From Roseobacter sp. GAI101 (GTDB taxonomy: Bacteria > Pseudomonadota > Alphaproteobacteria > Rhodobacterales > Rhodobacteraceae), in NCBI RefSeq assembly GCF_000156335.1, contig NZ_DS999213.1, positions 1,227,194 through 1,291,193 of the forward strand: a DNA stretch of 64,000 bases, in the 5' to 3' direction. A program made the position numbers and the translations under genes. Of the stretch, positions 46,494-54,643 are shown piece by piece. Below the pieces are notes generated by a model. The model was given only the letters and a program-made list of their open reading frames with translations. It searched no databases and had not been told where the DNA came from. How positions within the stretch are numbered: position 1 is the first letter of the stretch; each line of letters begins with the position of its first letter.

Positions 46494-47903
46494 TTATTCG
46501 CCTGGAATTGAATCAGGGTCTGTTTGCATGATCGGGGTGATTCCGGCCGTACGGATTGGCCCGTCCTTAAGGCCCAAATGTACGGTGCCCGCAGTTTTAT
46601 TCATCATGCGCAGCAGATAAAACGTGCCTGCGCCAAAGACGAAGAAGTAGACCGCAATGAAGGCCAGCAAAGACGCAGCAACGGCGGGTGCGCCAACGGG
46701 GGCAAGACTATCGCTGGTGCGCAGCAGACCATACACCGTGAACGGCTGACGTCCGACTTCGGTCGTGATCCAGCCAGCCAACACCGCGACAAAACCCATC
46801 GGTCCCATCACGATTGCAGCACGGTGCAACATGGCTGAGTCGTAGAGGTGACCGCGATAGCGGTGCCATGCCGCCCAAGCGCCAAGACCAAGCATGGCAA
46901 ACCCGAGTCCGACCATCACGCGAAAGCTCCAGAACACGATCGCGACCGGCGGTTCGTCCTCATCGGGGATCGTATCCAGACCGTCCAACGGTGCATCCCA
47001 ATGGTGTTTCAGTATGAGGCTCGACAGGTACGGAATTTGGATGGCGTAATCGATCCGCTTTTCTTCCGGGTTCGGAATACCAAACAGGATCAGGGGCGCG
47101 CCATCGGGGTGACTGTCGTAATGCCCTTCCATTGCCATCACCTTGGCCGGCTGGTGCTCCAACGTGTTGATCCCATGAAAGTCACCCGCAAGGATTTGCA
47201 GCGGTGCCACAACGATCAGCATCCACATCGCCATCGAGAACATCCGACGCGCGGGCGCATCTGTGCGGTTGCGCAAAAGGTGCAGGCCACCGACACCGCC
47301 CACGACAAGTGCCGTTGTCAGATAGGCCGCCAAAACCATGTGAACCAACCGGTATGGGAAAGACGGGTTAAAGACGATCTGCCACCAGTCTTCGGGAACA
47401 AACTGTCCCAATTCGTTGATGCTGTAACCGGCGGGTGTCTGCATCCATGAGTTGACGGACAAGATCCATGTGGCAGACATCAGCGTACCAAAGGCGACCA
47501 TCGCCGTGGCAAACATATGCAATTTGTCGCCAACCCGTTCGCGCCCGAACAACATGATCCCGAGAAACCCTGCCTCAAGGAAGAACGCCGAGAGGACTTC
47601 GTACGCCATCAATGGCCCCAGGATTGGTCCGGTCTTGTCCGAAAACACCGACCAATTCGTGCCGAACTGGTAGGACATCACAATGCCCGACACGACGCCC
47701 ATGCCGAAAGCGACGGCGAAGATCTTTTTCCAGTAGTTGAACAAGGTCAGATAGGTCTCGTCCCGCGTCCGAAGCCAAAGGCCGTTCAGAACAGCCAGAT
47801 AGCTGCCCACCCCAATCGAGAACGCCGGAAAGATGATGTGAAACGACACGGTGAATGCAAACTGCATTCGGGCGAGTGTTTCTGCGGTCATACCGTCAAA
47901 CAT
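46494..47903 (-). CDS. cydA: Cytochrome bd-type quinol oxidase subunit I (CioA-like)
   Basis: 469 residues, nine helices. Heme-ligand region ARMQFAFTVSFHIIFPAFSI (His for heme b595), the b558 ligand segment in YEVLSAFFLEAGFLGIMLFG and the conserved GWITTEVGRQPFTVYGLLRT are present. The quinol-binding Q-loop is short, as in the CioA group rather than E. coli CydA. Beside sulfide-oxidising genes, this copper-independent oxidase can keep respiration running when sulfide blocks heme-copper oxidases (inference from context). Confidence 0.95.
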   Translation of the reverse strand: MFDGMTAETLARMQFAFTVSFHIIFPAFSIGVGSYLAVLNGLWLRTRDETYLTLFNYWKKIFAVAFGMGVVSGIVMSYQFGTNWSVFSDKTGPILGPLMAYEVLSAFFLEAGFLGIMLFGRERVGDKLHMFATAMVAFGTLMSATWILSVNSWMQTPAGYSINELGQFVPEDWWQIVFNPSFPYRLVHMVLAAYLTTALVVGGVGGLHLLRNRTDAPARRMFSMAMWMLIVVAPLQILAGDFHGINTLEHQPAKVMAMEGHYDSHPDGAPLILFGIPNPEEKRIDYAIQIPYLSSLILKHHWDAPLDGLDTIPDEDEPPVAIVFWSFRVMVGLGFAMLGLGAWAAWHRYRGHLYDSAMLHRAAIVMGPMGFVAVLAGWITTEVGRQPFTVYGLLRTSDSLAPVGAPAVAASLLAFIAVYFFVFGAGTFYLLRMMNKTAGTVHLGLKDGPIRTAGITPIMQTDPDSIPGE

Positions 47904-47964
47904 GGTTGTTGCCTCATTGAAATTCTCGACACCCCAGACGATTCCAGGGTACCGTTAGGGACTG

Positions 47965-48402
47965 TCAGTTGCCTTGCGGACCGAAATCAGCAGCGCTAAT
48001 CGCGCCATCGCCATCGCGGTCCACCCCAGCGACCCAAGCGGCAGAATTGGCGATGAATTCTTCCTGCGATACTTCGCCATCCGCGTTGGTATCATTGAAC
48101 GCAAGGGTCAGACCTTCCTGCATGCGGCCCCCACCAGCACCGTGACCACCTGCGTTATTTTCCATGTCAGCGGCGCGTGTTTCATTGAACAGCACATACT
48201 CTGCCGCATCCAGCCTGCCATTTTCATCCTGGTCGAACATGACAAACACATCGCCACGGCGTTCAGTGATCTCTTCGAGCGAGACAGACCCGTTTGCATC
48301 CAGATCCCAATTCTCGATGAAATGAGACCCCGGAGTGCCCTGTGCAGAGACGGCAAGTGGCATCAGAAGGGCAAGTGTTGCTAGCATGGTAAGTTTGGTC
48401 AT
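47965..48402 (-). CDS. Secreted EF-hand calcium-binding protein
   Basis: 145 residues with signal peptide MTKLTMLATLALLMPLAVSA. Four EF-hand-like loops are visible: DLDANGSVSLEE, DQDENGRLDAAE, DTNADGEVSQEE and DRDGDGAISAAD, each with Asp/Asn at the calcium positions. A Gly/His-rich linker (GGHGAGGG) separates the pairs. Partner unknown. The ATG at 48402 is preferred over an upstream TTG because it begins the signal peptide. Confidence 0.88.
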   Translation of the reverse strand: MTKLTMLATLALLMPLAVSAQGTPGSHFIENWDLDANGSVSLEEITERRGDVFVMFDQDENGRLDAAEYVLFNETRAADMENNAGGHGAGGGRMQEGLTLAFNDTNADGEVSQEEFIANSAAWVAGVDRDGDGAISAADFGPQGN

Positions 48403-48431
48403 GTTATTTTCCAATTTCTAAGAGGTTTGAC

Positions 48432-49058
48432 TTACAATTTCACGGTGCGCAGGTAGGGGCGGATGGTCTCAAAACCCTGCGGGAAAGCTTTCATCGCATC
48501 TGCGTCTGTGACCGATGGCGGGATGATGACCTGTTGACCGGGAACCCAGTCGGCAGGCGTTGCGATCTTGAATTTGTCACCTGTCTGCAGCGCGTCGATC
48601 ACGCGCAGGATTTCGTCAAAGTTGCGCCCGACGCTCATTGGATAGGTCATGGTCAGGCGGATTTTCTTGTCGGGGTCGATGATGAAGACGGACCGCACGG
48701 CGGCAGTCTCGCTCTCGCTGGGGTGGATCATGTCATAAAGTTTGGCGATCGTCAGGTCTGCGTCAGCGACGATCGGGAAACGCAATGTTGTGTTTTGCGT
48801 ATCGTTGACGTCGTCGATCCACTTCACGTGCTCGGCCACGGTGTCTGTGGATAGCCCGATGGGCTTAACGCCACGCGACGCAAACTGCTCTGCCAACTGC
48901 GCCGTGCGACCCATTTCAGTCGTGCACACGGGTGTAAAATCTGCTGGGTGGCTAAAGAAGAACGCCCAGTCGTTACCAATCCAATCGTGAAACCGGATGG
49001 GTCCAGTCGTTGTATCTGCGGAGAAGTCTGGGGCTGTATCACCGATTCTGAGGCTCAT
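48432..49058 (-). CDS. 1-Cys peroxiredoxin (Prx6 family)
   Basis: 208-residue thiol peroxidase. Active-site motif HPADFTPVCTTEMGR with the peroxidatic Cys, conserved Arg in SVFIIDPDKKIRLTMTYPMS, and a Prx6-type C-terminal extension (PADWVPGQQVIIPPSV). It reduces peroxides and possibly polysulfide or peroxynitrite. It is divergent from the Rrf2 regulator gene with a 109-bp AT-rich intergenic region, suggesting control by it. The ATG at 49058 is the conserved family start. Confidence 0.93.
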   Translation of the reverse strand: MSLRIGDTAPDFSADTTTGPIRFHDWIGNDWAFFFSHPADFTPVCTTEMGRTAQLAEQFASRGVKPIGLSTDTVAEHVKWIDDVNDTQNTTLRFPIVADADLTIAKLYDMIHPSESETAAVRSVFIIDPDKKIRLTMTYPMSVGRNFDEILRVIDALQTGDKFKIATPADWVPGQQVIIPPSVTDADAMKAFPQGFETIRPYLRTVKL

Positions 49059-49167
49059 AATGTATATCCTATATTTCAAATAGTGGTTTCCATAGCGTAG
49101 GTAGCCTAAGCTATTTACAAAAGCAATACTTTGAATGTATCTTTTGAGTGCGACAACAGGATGCACC

Positions 49168-49632
49168 ATGAAACTGACCAGTTACACCAACTATGCCTTG
49201 CGCTCTCTGCAGCTTGCAGCGCTGAAATCCCCTGACCTTGTTCGCGTTGATGATGTGGCTAAAATCCATAACCTCTCACGCCCCCACATCATGAAGATCG
49301 TGCATGAGCTGGGACGGGCCGGCTACCTCGAGACCGTTCGAGGGCGCGGGGGTGGCTTTCGTCTTGCCCGTCCGCCAGAAGAAATCATTGTCGGCGACGT
49401 TATACGGCTTACTGAGGGCCCTCTCGACGTCGTTGAGTGTTTTAACCCCGAGAAAAATACCTGTCCGCTGATGGGGATATGTATTCTGTCGAAGAAGATG
49501 CAGGAAGCCACGGCGGCCTTCATGTCTGTTTTAGACGATCTGACGATAGCGCATATCGCGGCAAACCGCGGCCAACTGATGGACCGGATTGCACCGCTGG
49601 AAATGCCAAGGACGGAGACCATGGGCCGGTGA
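49168..49632 (+). CDS. Rrf2-family transcriptional regulator with Fe-S-type cysteines
   Basis: 154 residues. The winged HTH starts MKLTSYTNYALRSLQLAAL and contains VRGRGGGFRLARP (wing). Three Cys in CFNPEKNTCPLMGIC match the [2Fe-2S] cluster ligands of NsrR/IscR-like members, so sensing of NO, peroxide or sulfide stress is likely. The stop overlaps the GTG start of the following Crp-type gene. Probably controls the peroxiredoxin and the downstream sulfur genes. Confidence 0.9.
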   Translation: MKLTSYTNYALRSLQLAALKSPDLVRVDDVAKIHNLSRPHIMKIVHELGRAGYLETVRGRGGGFRLARPPEEIIVGDVIRLTEGPLDVVECFNPEKNTCPLMGICILSKKMQEATAAFMSVLDDLTIAHIAANRGQLMDRIAPLEMPRTETMGR

Positions 49633-50300
49633 ATGATGTGCAAGAATGGGTGGAGCGCTTTCCAGGGCTTTCACGTCTGGAAACACCAATAAAGCAGCTT
49701 CTACTCTCCCGGAGTGCCATCATCGAGGTTCCTAAAGGGACGACAATCTTCGGCCCCGGAAATTCACCCGAAAACATGCTATTCCTTTTGGACGGGACGG
49801 TCAGGGTACAACAAGTATCTGATACAGGACACGAAATCGTGCTCTATCGTATCCAGGCGGGCCAGAGCTGTGTTTTGACGACCGCCTGTCTCCTAGCTTA
49901 CGAGAACTATTCAGCAGAAGGCATTTCGGAAACAGCCGTCCAAGCCGCAACGGTGCCCCGCGATGTATTCGATGATCTTGTCGCTCAGTCAAAGTTGTTT
50001 CGCGACTTCGTCTTTGCCGCATTTTCCAAGCGGATCACGGACCTATTTCTGATGATTGATGAAGTGGCCTTCCAGCGGCTAGACGTCCGACTAGCAGACA
50101 AGCTGCTCGATCTTTCGAATGGACAGGAAAAAGTCGCAACAACGCACCAAAAGCTGTCGGTGGAGTTGGGCACAGCCCGCGAAGTCGTTTCCCGACAGCT
50201 TCAGGAGTTCCAGCGTCGCGGCTGGATTGAGCAAGGCCGCGGGAGCTTGAACCTGCTTGATCGCTTGCAGCTCCAAAAACTGGCTGACCATAATTCGTAG
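49629..50300 (+). CDS. Crp/Fnr-family transcriptional regulator
   Basis: 223 residues. The N-terminal cyclic-nucleotide-binding fold shows VPKGTTIFGPGNSPENMLFL and ETA..PRDVFDDLV; the C-terminal HTH contains TTHQKLSVELGTAREVVSRQ. Cys in GQSCVLTTACLL could act as a redox switch; the Fnr iron-sulfur cysteines at the extreme N-terminus are absent. GTG start at 49629 overlaps the Rrf2 stop (GTGA), so both regulators are co-translated. Confidence 0.88.
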   Translation: MNDVQEWVERFPGLSRLETPIKQLLLSRSAIIEVPKGTTIFGPGNSPENMLFLLDGTVRVQQVSDTGHEIVLYRIQAGQSCVLTTACLLAYENYSAEGISETAVQAATVPRDVFDDLVAQSKLFRDFVFAAFSKRITDLFLMIDEVAFQRLDVRLADKLLDLSNGQEKVATTHQKLSVELGTAREVVSRQLQEFQRRGWIEQGRGSLNLLDRLQLQKLADHNS

Positions 50301-50314
50301 CTGACTTTTCTGAC

Positions 50315-50333
50315 TTGGTGACAATGTCACCAA
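50315..50333. promoter_or_regulatory. 19-bp palindrome TTGGTGACA-A-TGTCACCAA
   Basis: Nine-base perfect arms around a single A, 14 bp after the crp stop and about 50 bp before the next gene. No T-run follows, so an operator is more likely than a terminator. TGTCA arms are compatible with a Crp/Fnr-type dimer, possibly the protein encoded just upstream. Confidence 0.5.
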
Positions 50334-50386
50334 AGTCTGAAGCCATAAGGACTATATCAAATATATCTTTTATAGGAGACAGCGAA

Positions 50387-50599
50387 ATGACGACGAATCT
50401 TGGCACAATCGACCGGGTTTTCCGCCTCTTGCTTGGCATCATCTTTCTGGCCGCGCCGTTTGTGAGCGGTCTGGCGATGTTTGAGTCTAGCACAGCAATT
50501 ATAATCTCTGTTGTCGCGGGCATTGTGATGGTCGGGACCTCTGTAATGAAATTCTGCCCCTTGTATCGAGTCTTCGGCATCCGGACCTGTAAGATATGA
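50387..50599 (+). CDS. DUF2892 membrane protein
   Basis: 70 residues, two helices (LLLGIIFLAAPFVSGLAMF and AIIISVVAGIVMVGTSVM) with the family's N-terminal NLGTIDRVFR and C-terminal CPLYRVFGIRTC. Such proteins accompany rhodanese/sulfur-transport genes (as the membrane part of YgaP). TAGGAGA precedes the ATG. The stop overlaps the start of the YeeE gene. Confidence 0.85.
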   Translation: MTTNLGTIDRVFRLLLGIIFLAAPFVSGLAMFESSTAIIISVVAGIVMVGTSVMKFCPLYRVFGIRTCKI

Positions 50600-51029
50600 T
50601 CGAGACCGTCTTCACACCCTTTCAATCGCTTGGCGGCGGTAGCTTGATCGGTCTTGCTTCCGTTCTCCTTATGGCAACCCTTTGCCGGGTCATGGGGGCC
50701 AAGGGTATTCTTGCCGGGTTGATGCAACCAGCGAATTTCTGCGATTGGTCATGGCGTGCCGCCGTCATGGTCGGCATGATCACTGGCCCGATTGCGGTTC
50801 TTCTCATCGCCGGACAGTTTCCGGCAGTGCAGGTGCCTGCTTCTAAGACGATGCCGTCATCGGCGGCTTTATTGTGGGCATCGGCGTGACCTTTGGGTCG
50901 GGCTGCACGTCCGGCCGCGGCGTCTGCGGAATGGTCAGATTGTCACCACGCTCCATTGCGGCAACGCTCACCTTCATGCTGACAACCGGCGTCACAGTAT
51001 TTGTGGTCCGCTACGTATTAGGGGCATAA
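50596..51029 (+). pseudogene. YeeE/YedE sulfur transporter, first half, frameshifted
   Basis: The first frame encodes two helices from MIETVFTPFQSLGGGSLIGL to about VQVPASKT, then runs out of homology and stops at 50889. From about 50850 the -1 frame continues the family sequence: IGGFIVGIGVTFGSGCTSGR then GVCGMVRLSPRSIAATLTFM, ending at a TAA at 51027-51029. A single indel around 50840-50852 explains both. The key Cys motif GCTSG is in the shifted part. True mutation, sequencing error or recoding cannot be told apart from sequence. Confidence 0.82.
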
Positions 51030-51032
51030 GCA

Positions 51033-51470
51033 ATGCGCATCCTTATCTCATACCCTATCGGCCTCATCTTCGGTGTCGGGATCTCCATCTCGGGCATGGC
51101 AAACCCTGCCAAAGTCCTAAATTTCTTCGATGTCGCTGGGACGTGGGATCCGAGCCTTGGCTTCATCATGGGGTGTGCTTTGATCGTTACCTTCATCGGC
51201 TATCGCTACGTCCTGAAGCGTCCTGCCCCATATCTGTCCACAGGCTTACAACTACCGACGCGCCGCGATCTCGATCTGCATTTGATCGGTGGTTCTGCTG
51301 TCTTTGGTGTGGGCTGGGGGATCGCCGGTTTTCGTCCAGGCGGTGTGCCGCCCGCTATCGGTACATTCCGAACTGAAGTTCTCATCTTTGTCGCCGCTCT
51401 GCTCAGCGGGATTGTCGCGTACAAACTGCTGCAAACGGCAATCGCTAACCGGGCACAAGCCCACGCTTAA
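51033..51470 (+). CDS. YeeE/YedE (DUF6691-type) sulfur transporter, second half
   Basis: 145 residues, four helices: MRILISYPIGLIFGVGISIS, FIMGCALIVTFIGYRYVL, HLIGGSAVFGVGWGIAGFRP and LIFVAALLSGIVAYKLLQ. In split YeeE pairs this protein complements the preceding one to move thiosulfate- or sulfide-derived sulfur. The family usually has GxCPG in the third helix; here it reads AGFRPGG, so a commonly conserved Cys is Arg. With the frameshifted partner, the pair may be inactive. Confidence 0.85.
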   Translation: MRILISYPIGLIFGVGISISGMANPAKVLNFFDVAGTWDPSLGFIMGCALIVTFIGYRYVLKRPAPYLSTGLQLPTRRDLDLHLIGGSAVFGVGWGIAGFRPGGVPPAIGTFRTEVLIFVAALLSGIVAYKLLQTAIANRAQAHA

Positions 51471-51488
51471 TCAATTTGAGGAAAACAC

Positions 51489-52370
51489 ATGACCTATCCG
51501 GTCGATATGTCCGTCAAACCTGATGTTTCAGCCCATTTTGACGAACCCACCAATACAATCACCTACATCGTAAAAGACCCAAATAGCGATCATTGCGCCA
51601 TTATCGATAGCATTATGGACATCGATTATGCCGCTGGCCGGATCACCTATGACGCAGCCGATGCCCTGATTGCAGAAATACAAGACCGTGGCCTGACGCT
51701 GGATTGGATCATCGAAACCCATGTACATGCCGATCACTTAAGCGCTGCCCCGTATATCCAGGAAAAACTGGGCGGAAAGATCGGCGTCGGTGAAAAGATT
51801 CTGGTCATCCAAGAAACCTTTGGCAAAGTCTTCAACGAAGGCACCGAGTTCCAGCGCGACGGGTCCCAATTTGATGCACTGTTCAAAGACGGCGACACCT
51901 ACCAGATCGGCACGATGCAGGCATTTGCTATGTACACGCCCGGTCATACACCGGCTTGCATGGTGCATGTCATCGGTGACGCGGCCTTCGCTGGCGACAC
52001 TTTGTTCATGCCTGACGGTGGGTCGGCTCGTTGCGATTTTCCGGGTGGCAGCGCCAGCGAATTATACAACAGCATCATGAAAGTGCTGTCCCTGCCTGAC
52101 GAGATGCGGCTGTTTATGTGCCACGACTACGGCCCGAACGGTCGTGCGATAAAGTGGGAAACCACGGTGGCTGAGCAAAAGGCCAACAACATCCATGTCG
52201 GGGGCGACAAAACTCGCGAAGACTTCATCAAGTTCCGCTCCGAACGTGACACGCAGCTTGCCATGCCTAAATTGATCATTCCGTCTTTGCAGGTGAACAT
52301 GCGTGCCGGAGATGTTCCCACCGACAAAGACGGCAACCCAATGCTGAAAGTACCGATTAACGGGCTTTAA
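51489..52370 (+). CDS. blh: Blh-type MBL-fold hydrolase / persulfide dioxygenase-like
   Basis: 293 residues. Metal motif THVHADHLSAAPY (HxHxDH), second His in TPGHTPACMVH, Asp in FAGDTLFMPDGG and final His in FMCHDYGPNG. This is the ETHE1/Blh branch, which oxidises glutathione persulfide produced by sulfide:quinone oxidoreductase, using one iron. The neighbouring SQR fits the two-step pathway. AGGAAAACAC precedes the ATG. Confidence 0.92.
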   Translation: MTYPVDMSVKPDVSAHFDEPTNTITYIVKDPNSDHCAIIDSIMDIDYAAGRITYDAADALIAEIQDRGLTLDWIIETHVHADHLSAAPYIQEKLGGKIGVGEKILVIQETFGKVFNEGTEFQRDGSQFDALFKDGDTYQIGTMQAFAMYTPGHTPACMVHVIGDAAFAGDTLFMPDGGSARCDFPGGSASELYNSIMKVLSLPDEMRLFMCHDYGPNGRAIKWETTVAEQKANNIHVGGDKTREDFIKFRSERDTQLAMPKLIIPSLQVNMRAGDVPTDKDGNPMLKVPINGL

Positions 52371-52395
52371 CACATCACATGAATGGAGACATCGC

Positions 52396-52896
52396 ATGTC
52401 TAACATCACAACCGTCAAAAATTTGAACAAAGCGCTCCAAATGGAGATAACCGCTTCACATCAATACCAGCTTCACGCCCATATCCTTGACGACTGGGGG
52501 CTAGATAAATTGGCCGGCAAAATGCGTGAAGAACAAGTCGAGGAAATCGGCCATTCGGATTTGTTCATCGAACGGGTTCTGTTTCTCAAAGGAGATCCGG
52601 AAATCGCCTTTGAGAAAGCGCCCAAGCGCGCTGCGACCTTGGTTGAGATGTTCAAAGCGGACCTTGCCGATGAAGAAGAGGCAATTGAATTCTATTTGAA
52701 GGCTGCCAAGCAGGCCTACGACGAAAACGACGTCGGTTCTCGGACCTTATTCGAGCGCATTGCTCTAGACGAAGAAGGTCACAAGTCATGGCTGGAGTTG
52801 CAACTCGAACTGATCGAGCGTCTGGGCGAAAAAGCCTACAGTGCAAAACTTGTTTCTTCGCCGAACGTCGCAGGCGCTAACGCTGAAAACGCATAA
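52396..52896 (+). CDS. Bacterioferritin-like ferritin
   Basis: 166 residues, four-helix bundle. Di-iron ligands: Glu in QMEITASHQYQLHAH, EExxH in REEQVEEIGHSDLFIERVLF, and Glu residues in DEEEAIEFY and DEEGHKSWLE. The position of the bacterioferritin heme Met (EMxHAD in the family) is occupied by Ile (EEIGHSD), so heme binding is doubtful. It lies between blh and the SQR gene and probably supplies or protects iron for the persulfide dioxygenase (inference). Confidence 0.85.
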   Translation: MSNITTVKNLNKALQMEITASHQYQLHAHILDDWGLDKLAGKMREEQVEEIGHSDLFIERVLFLKGDPEIAFEKAPKRAATLVEMFKADLADEEEAIEFYLKAAKQAYDENDVGSRTLFERIALDEEGHKSWLELQLELIERLGEKAYSAKLVSSPNVAGANAENA

Positions 52897-52909
52897 GAAG
52901 GTAGACACC

Positions 52910-54583
52910 ATGGACACCAAATCACTGACCGCAGGATTATCTGTAAGCAAACAGGTCACGCCCGAAGATATGAAAGCCATCAAAGACGCTGGCTTTCGCG
53001 CCATCATATGTAATCGCCCAGACGGCGAAGGGGCTGACCAGCCAACATTCGAGGAAGTATCAAAAGCCGCCACGAAAGCGGGGCTTGAGGCTGCCTATCT
53101 GCCAATCGTATCCGGCAAGGTCACCGATGAAGATGCGGGCGCATTCGACAAAACGCTTACCGAATTGCCTGGCCCCGTGCTGGCCTATTGCCGCACGGGC
53201 ACCCGGTCGGCAACCTTGTGGTCGCTCTCGCAGGCGGAACAGCGCAGCCTAGCAGACATCCTCGCCGCGACCAAAGCGGCTGGATATGACATGGCTGGCG
53301 TCGTCCGGCGGATTGTCAATGGAGGCAAAACTCCGACAGATACCGGCGATGCAAACTATGAGGTTGTTATCGTGGGAGCGGGCGCTGGCGGCATTGCCGC
53401 CGCAGCGAGCCTAAAAGCACGCAAGCCAGGTCTTGAAGTTGCAATCATCGACCCTGCTGACATCCACTATTACCAGCCCGGTTGGACGATGGTCGGTGGT
53501 GGTATTTTTGAAGCCGAGCAGACCTCACGCACAATGGGTTCTCTCATCCCCAAGGGCGTGCATTGGATCAAGTCAGCCGTCGCGGCTTTTGAGCCTGAAA
53601 ACAACGCAGTAATCCTTGATGGATGTCGCGTCGTGAAATACAAACGACTGATCGTGTGCCCCGGCATTAAGCTGGATTGGAGCAGGGTTGAAGGGTTGGT
53701 CGATACGCTTGGCAATAACGGGGTGACGTCAAACTACCGCTATGACCTTGCGCCCTACACATGGAAATTGGTCGAGGGTCTGAAAGGAGGCCGCGCGATC
53801 TTTACCCAGCCGCCGATGCCGATCAAATGCGCAGGTGCGCCGCAAAAGGCGATGTATCTGTCAGGCGATGCGTGGTTCCGGCGTGGTGTGCTGAAAAACA
53901 TCGACATCCAGTTCAACAACGCCGGTGGTGTGTTGTTTGGCGTCAAAGACTACGTTCCTGCACTGATGGATTACGTCAAGAAATACGACGCCTCCCTCAA
54001 CTTCTTCCACAATCTGGTTGCTGTGGATGGGCCCGCCAAAAAGGCATGGTTTGATGTGGCCAAGCCCGGCACGCCGCTTGAACGGATCGAGATAGAATTT
54101 GACATGATGCATGTTTGCCCGCCGCAGACCGCTCCTGATTTCATTCGTGTGTCACCGCTGGCCGACGCTGCAGGTTGGGTCGATGTCGATCAGGCAACTT
54201 TGCGCCACAAGACCTATGATAATGTCTGGTCTTTAGGCGACGTGATGAATGCCCCGAATGCCAAGACAATGGCCGCTGCGCGCATCCAAGCCCCCATCGT
54301 CGCCGAAAATGTTGTGGCAGACATGCGCGGCGGATCGCCCGTGGCGCAATACAACGGCTACGGGTCTTGCCCATTGACGGTCGAGCGTGGCAAGATCGTT
54401 CTGGCAGAGTTCGGCTATGGCGGGGCGATGCTGCCCAGCTTCCCGAAAGCCATCATCGACGGCACGAAACCCTCTCGTGCAGCGTGGTTCCTGAAAGAAA
54501 AAATGCTACCTCCAATTTATTGGCAAGGCATGCTTAAAGGTCGTGAATGGATGGCAAAGCCTGAAAAAGTAGTCGTTCAGTAA
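52910..54583 (+). CDS. DUF442 sulfurtransferase-like domain fused to sulfide:quinone oxidoreductase
   Basis: 557 residues. Residues 1-135 are a DUF442/TIGR01244 phosphatase-fold domain with active loop VLAYCRTGTRSATLW. From about 150 follows an FAD-binding SQR: YEVVIVGAGAGGIAAAASL, DPADIHYYQPGWTMVGGG, LIVCPGIKLDW with one catalytic Cys, and MMHVCPPQTAPDF with another. It oxidises sulfide and passes electrons to quinone; the fused domain may take the persulfide. The ATG at 52910 is set by the DUF442 start. Confidence 0.93.
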   Translation: MDTKSLTAGLSVSKQVTPEDMKAIKDAGFRAIICNRPDGEGADQPTFEEVSKAATKAGLEAAYLPIVSGKVTDEDAGAFDKTLTELPGPVLAYCRTGTRSATLWSLSQAEQRSLADILAATKAAGYDMAGVVRRIVNGGKTPTDTGDANYEVVIVGAGAGGIAAAASLKARKPGLEVAIIDPADIHYYQPGWTMVGGGIFEAEQTSRTMGSLIPKGVHWIKSAVAAFEPENNAVILDGCRVVKYKRLIVCPGIKLDWSRVEGLVDTLGNNGVTSNYRYDLAPYTWKLVEGLKGGRAIFTQPPMPIKCAGAPQKAMYLSGDAWFRRGVLKNIDIQFNNAGGVLFGVKDYVPALMDYVKKYDASLNFFHNLVAVDGPAKKAWFDVAKPGTPLERIEIEFDMMHVCPPQTAPDFIRVSPLADAAGWVDVDQATLRHKTYDNVWSLGDVMNAPNAKTMAAARIQAPIVAENVVADMRGGSPVAQYNGYGSCPLTVERGKIVLAEFGYGGAMLPSFPKAIIDGTKPSRAAWFLKEKMLPPIYWQGMLKGREWMAKPEKVVVQ

Positions 54584-54595
54584 ACTGATCTCAAC

Positions 54596-54625
54596 GCCCC
54601 CGCGTACCCCATGCGGGGGCTTCTT
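54596..54625 (+). terminator. Rho-independent terminator after the SQR gene
   Basis: Perfect 8-bp stem GCCCCCGC/GCGGGGGC with a nine-base loop, followed by TTCTT. It lies 12 bp after the SQR stop and before the SulP gene, so the SulP transcript is partly separated. Confidence 0.8.
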
Positions 54626-54643
54626 AAATCTCCAGAGAACATC

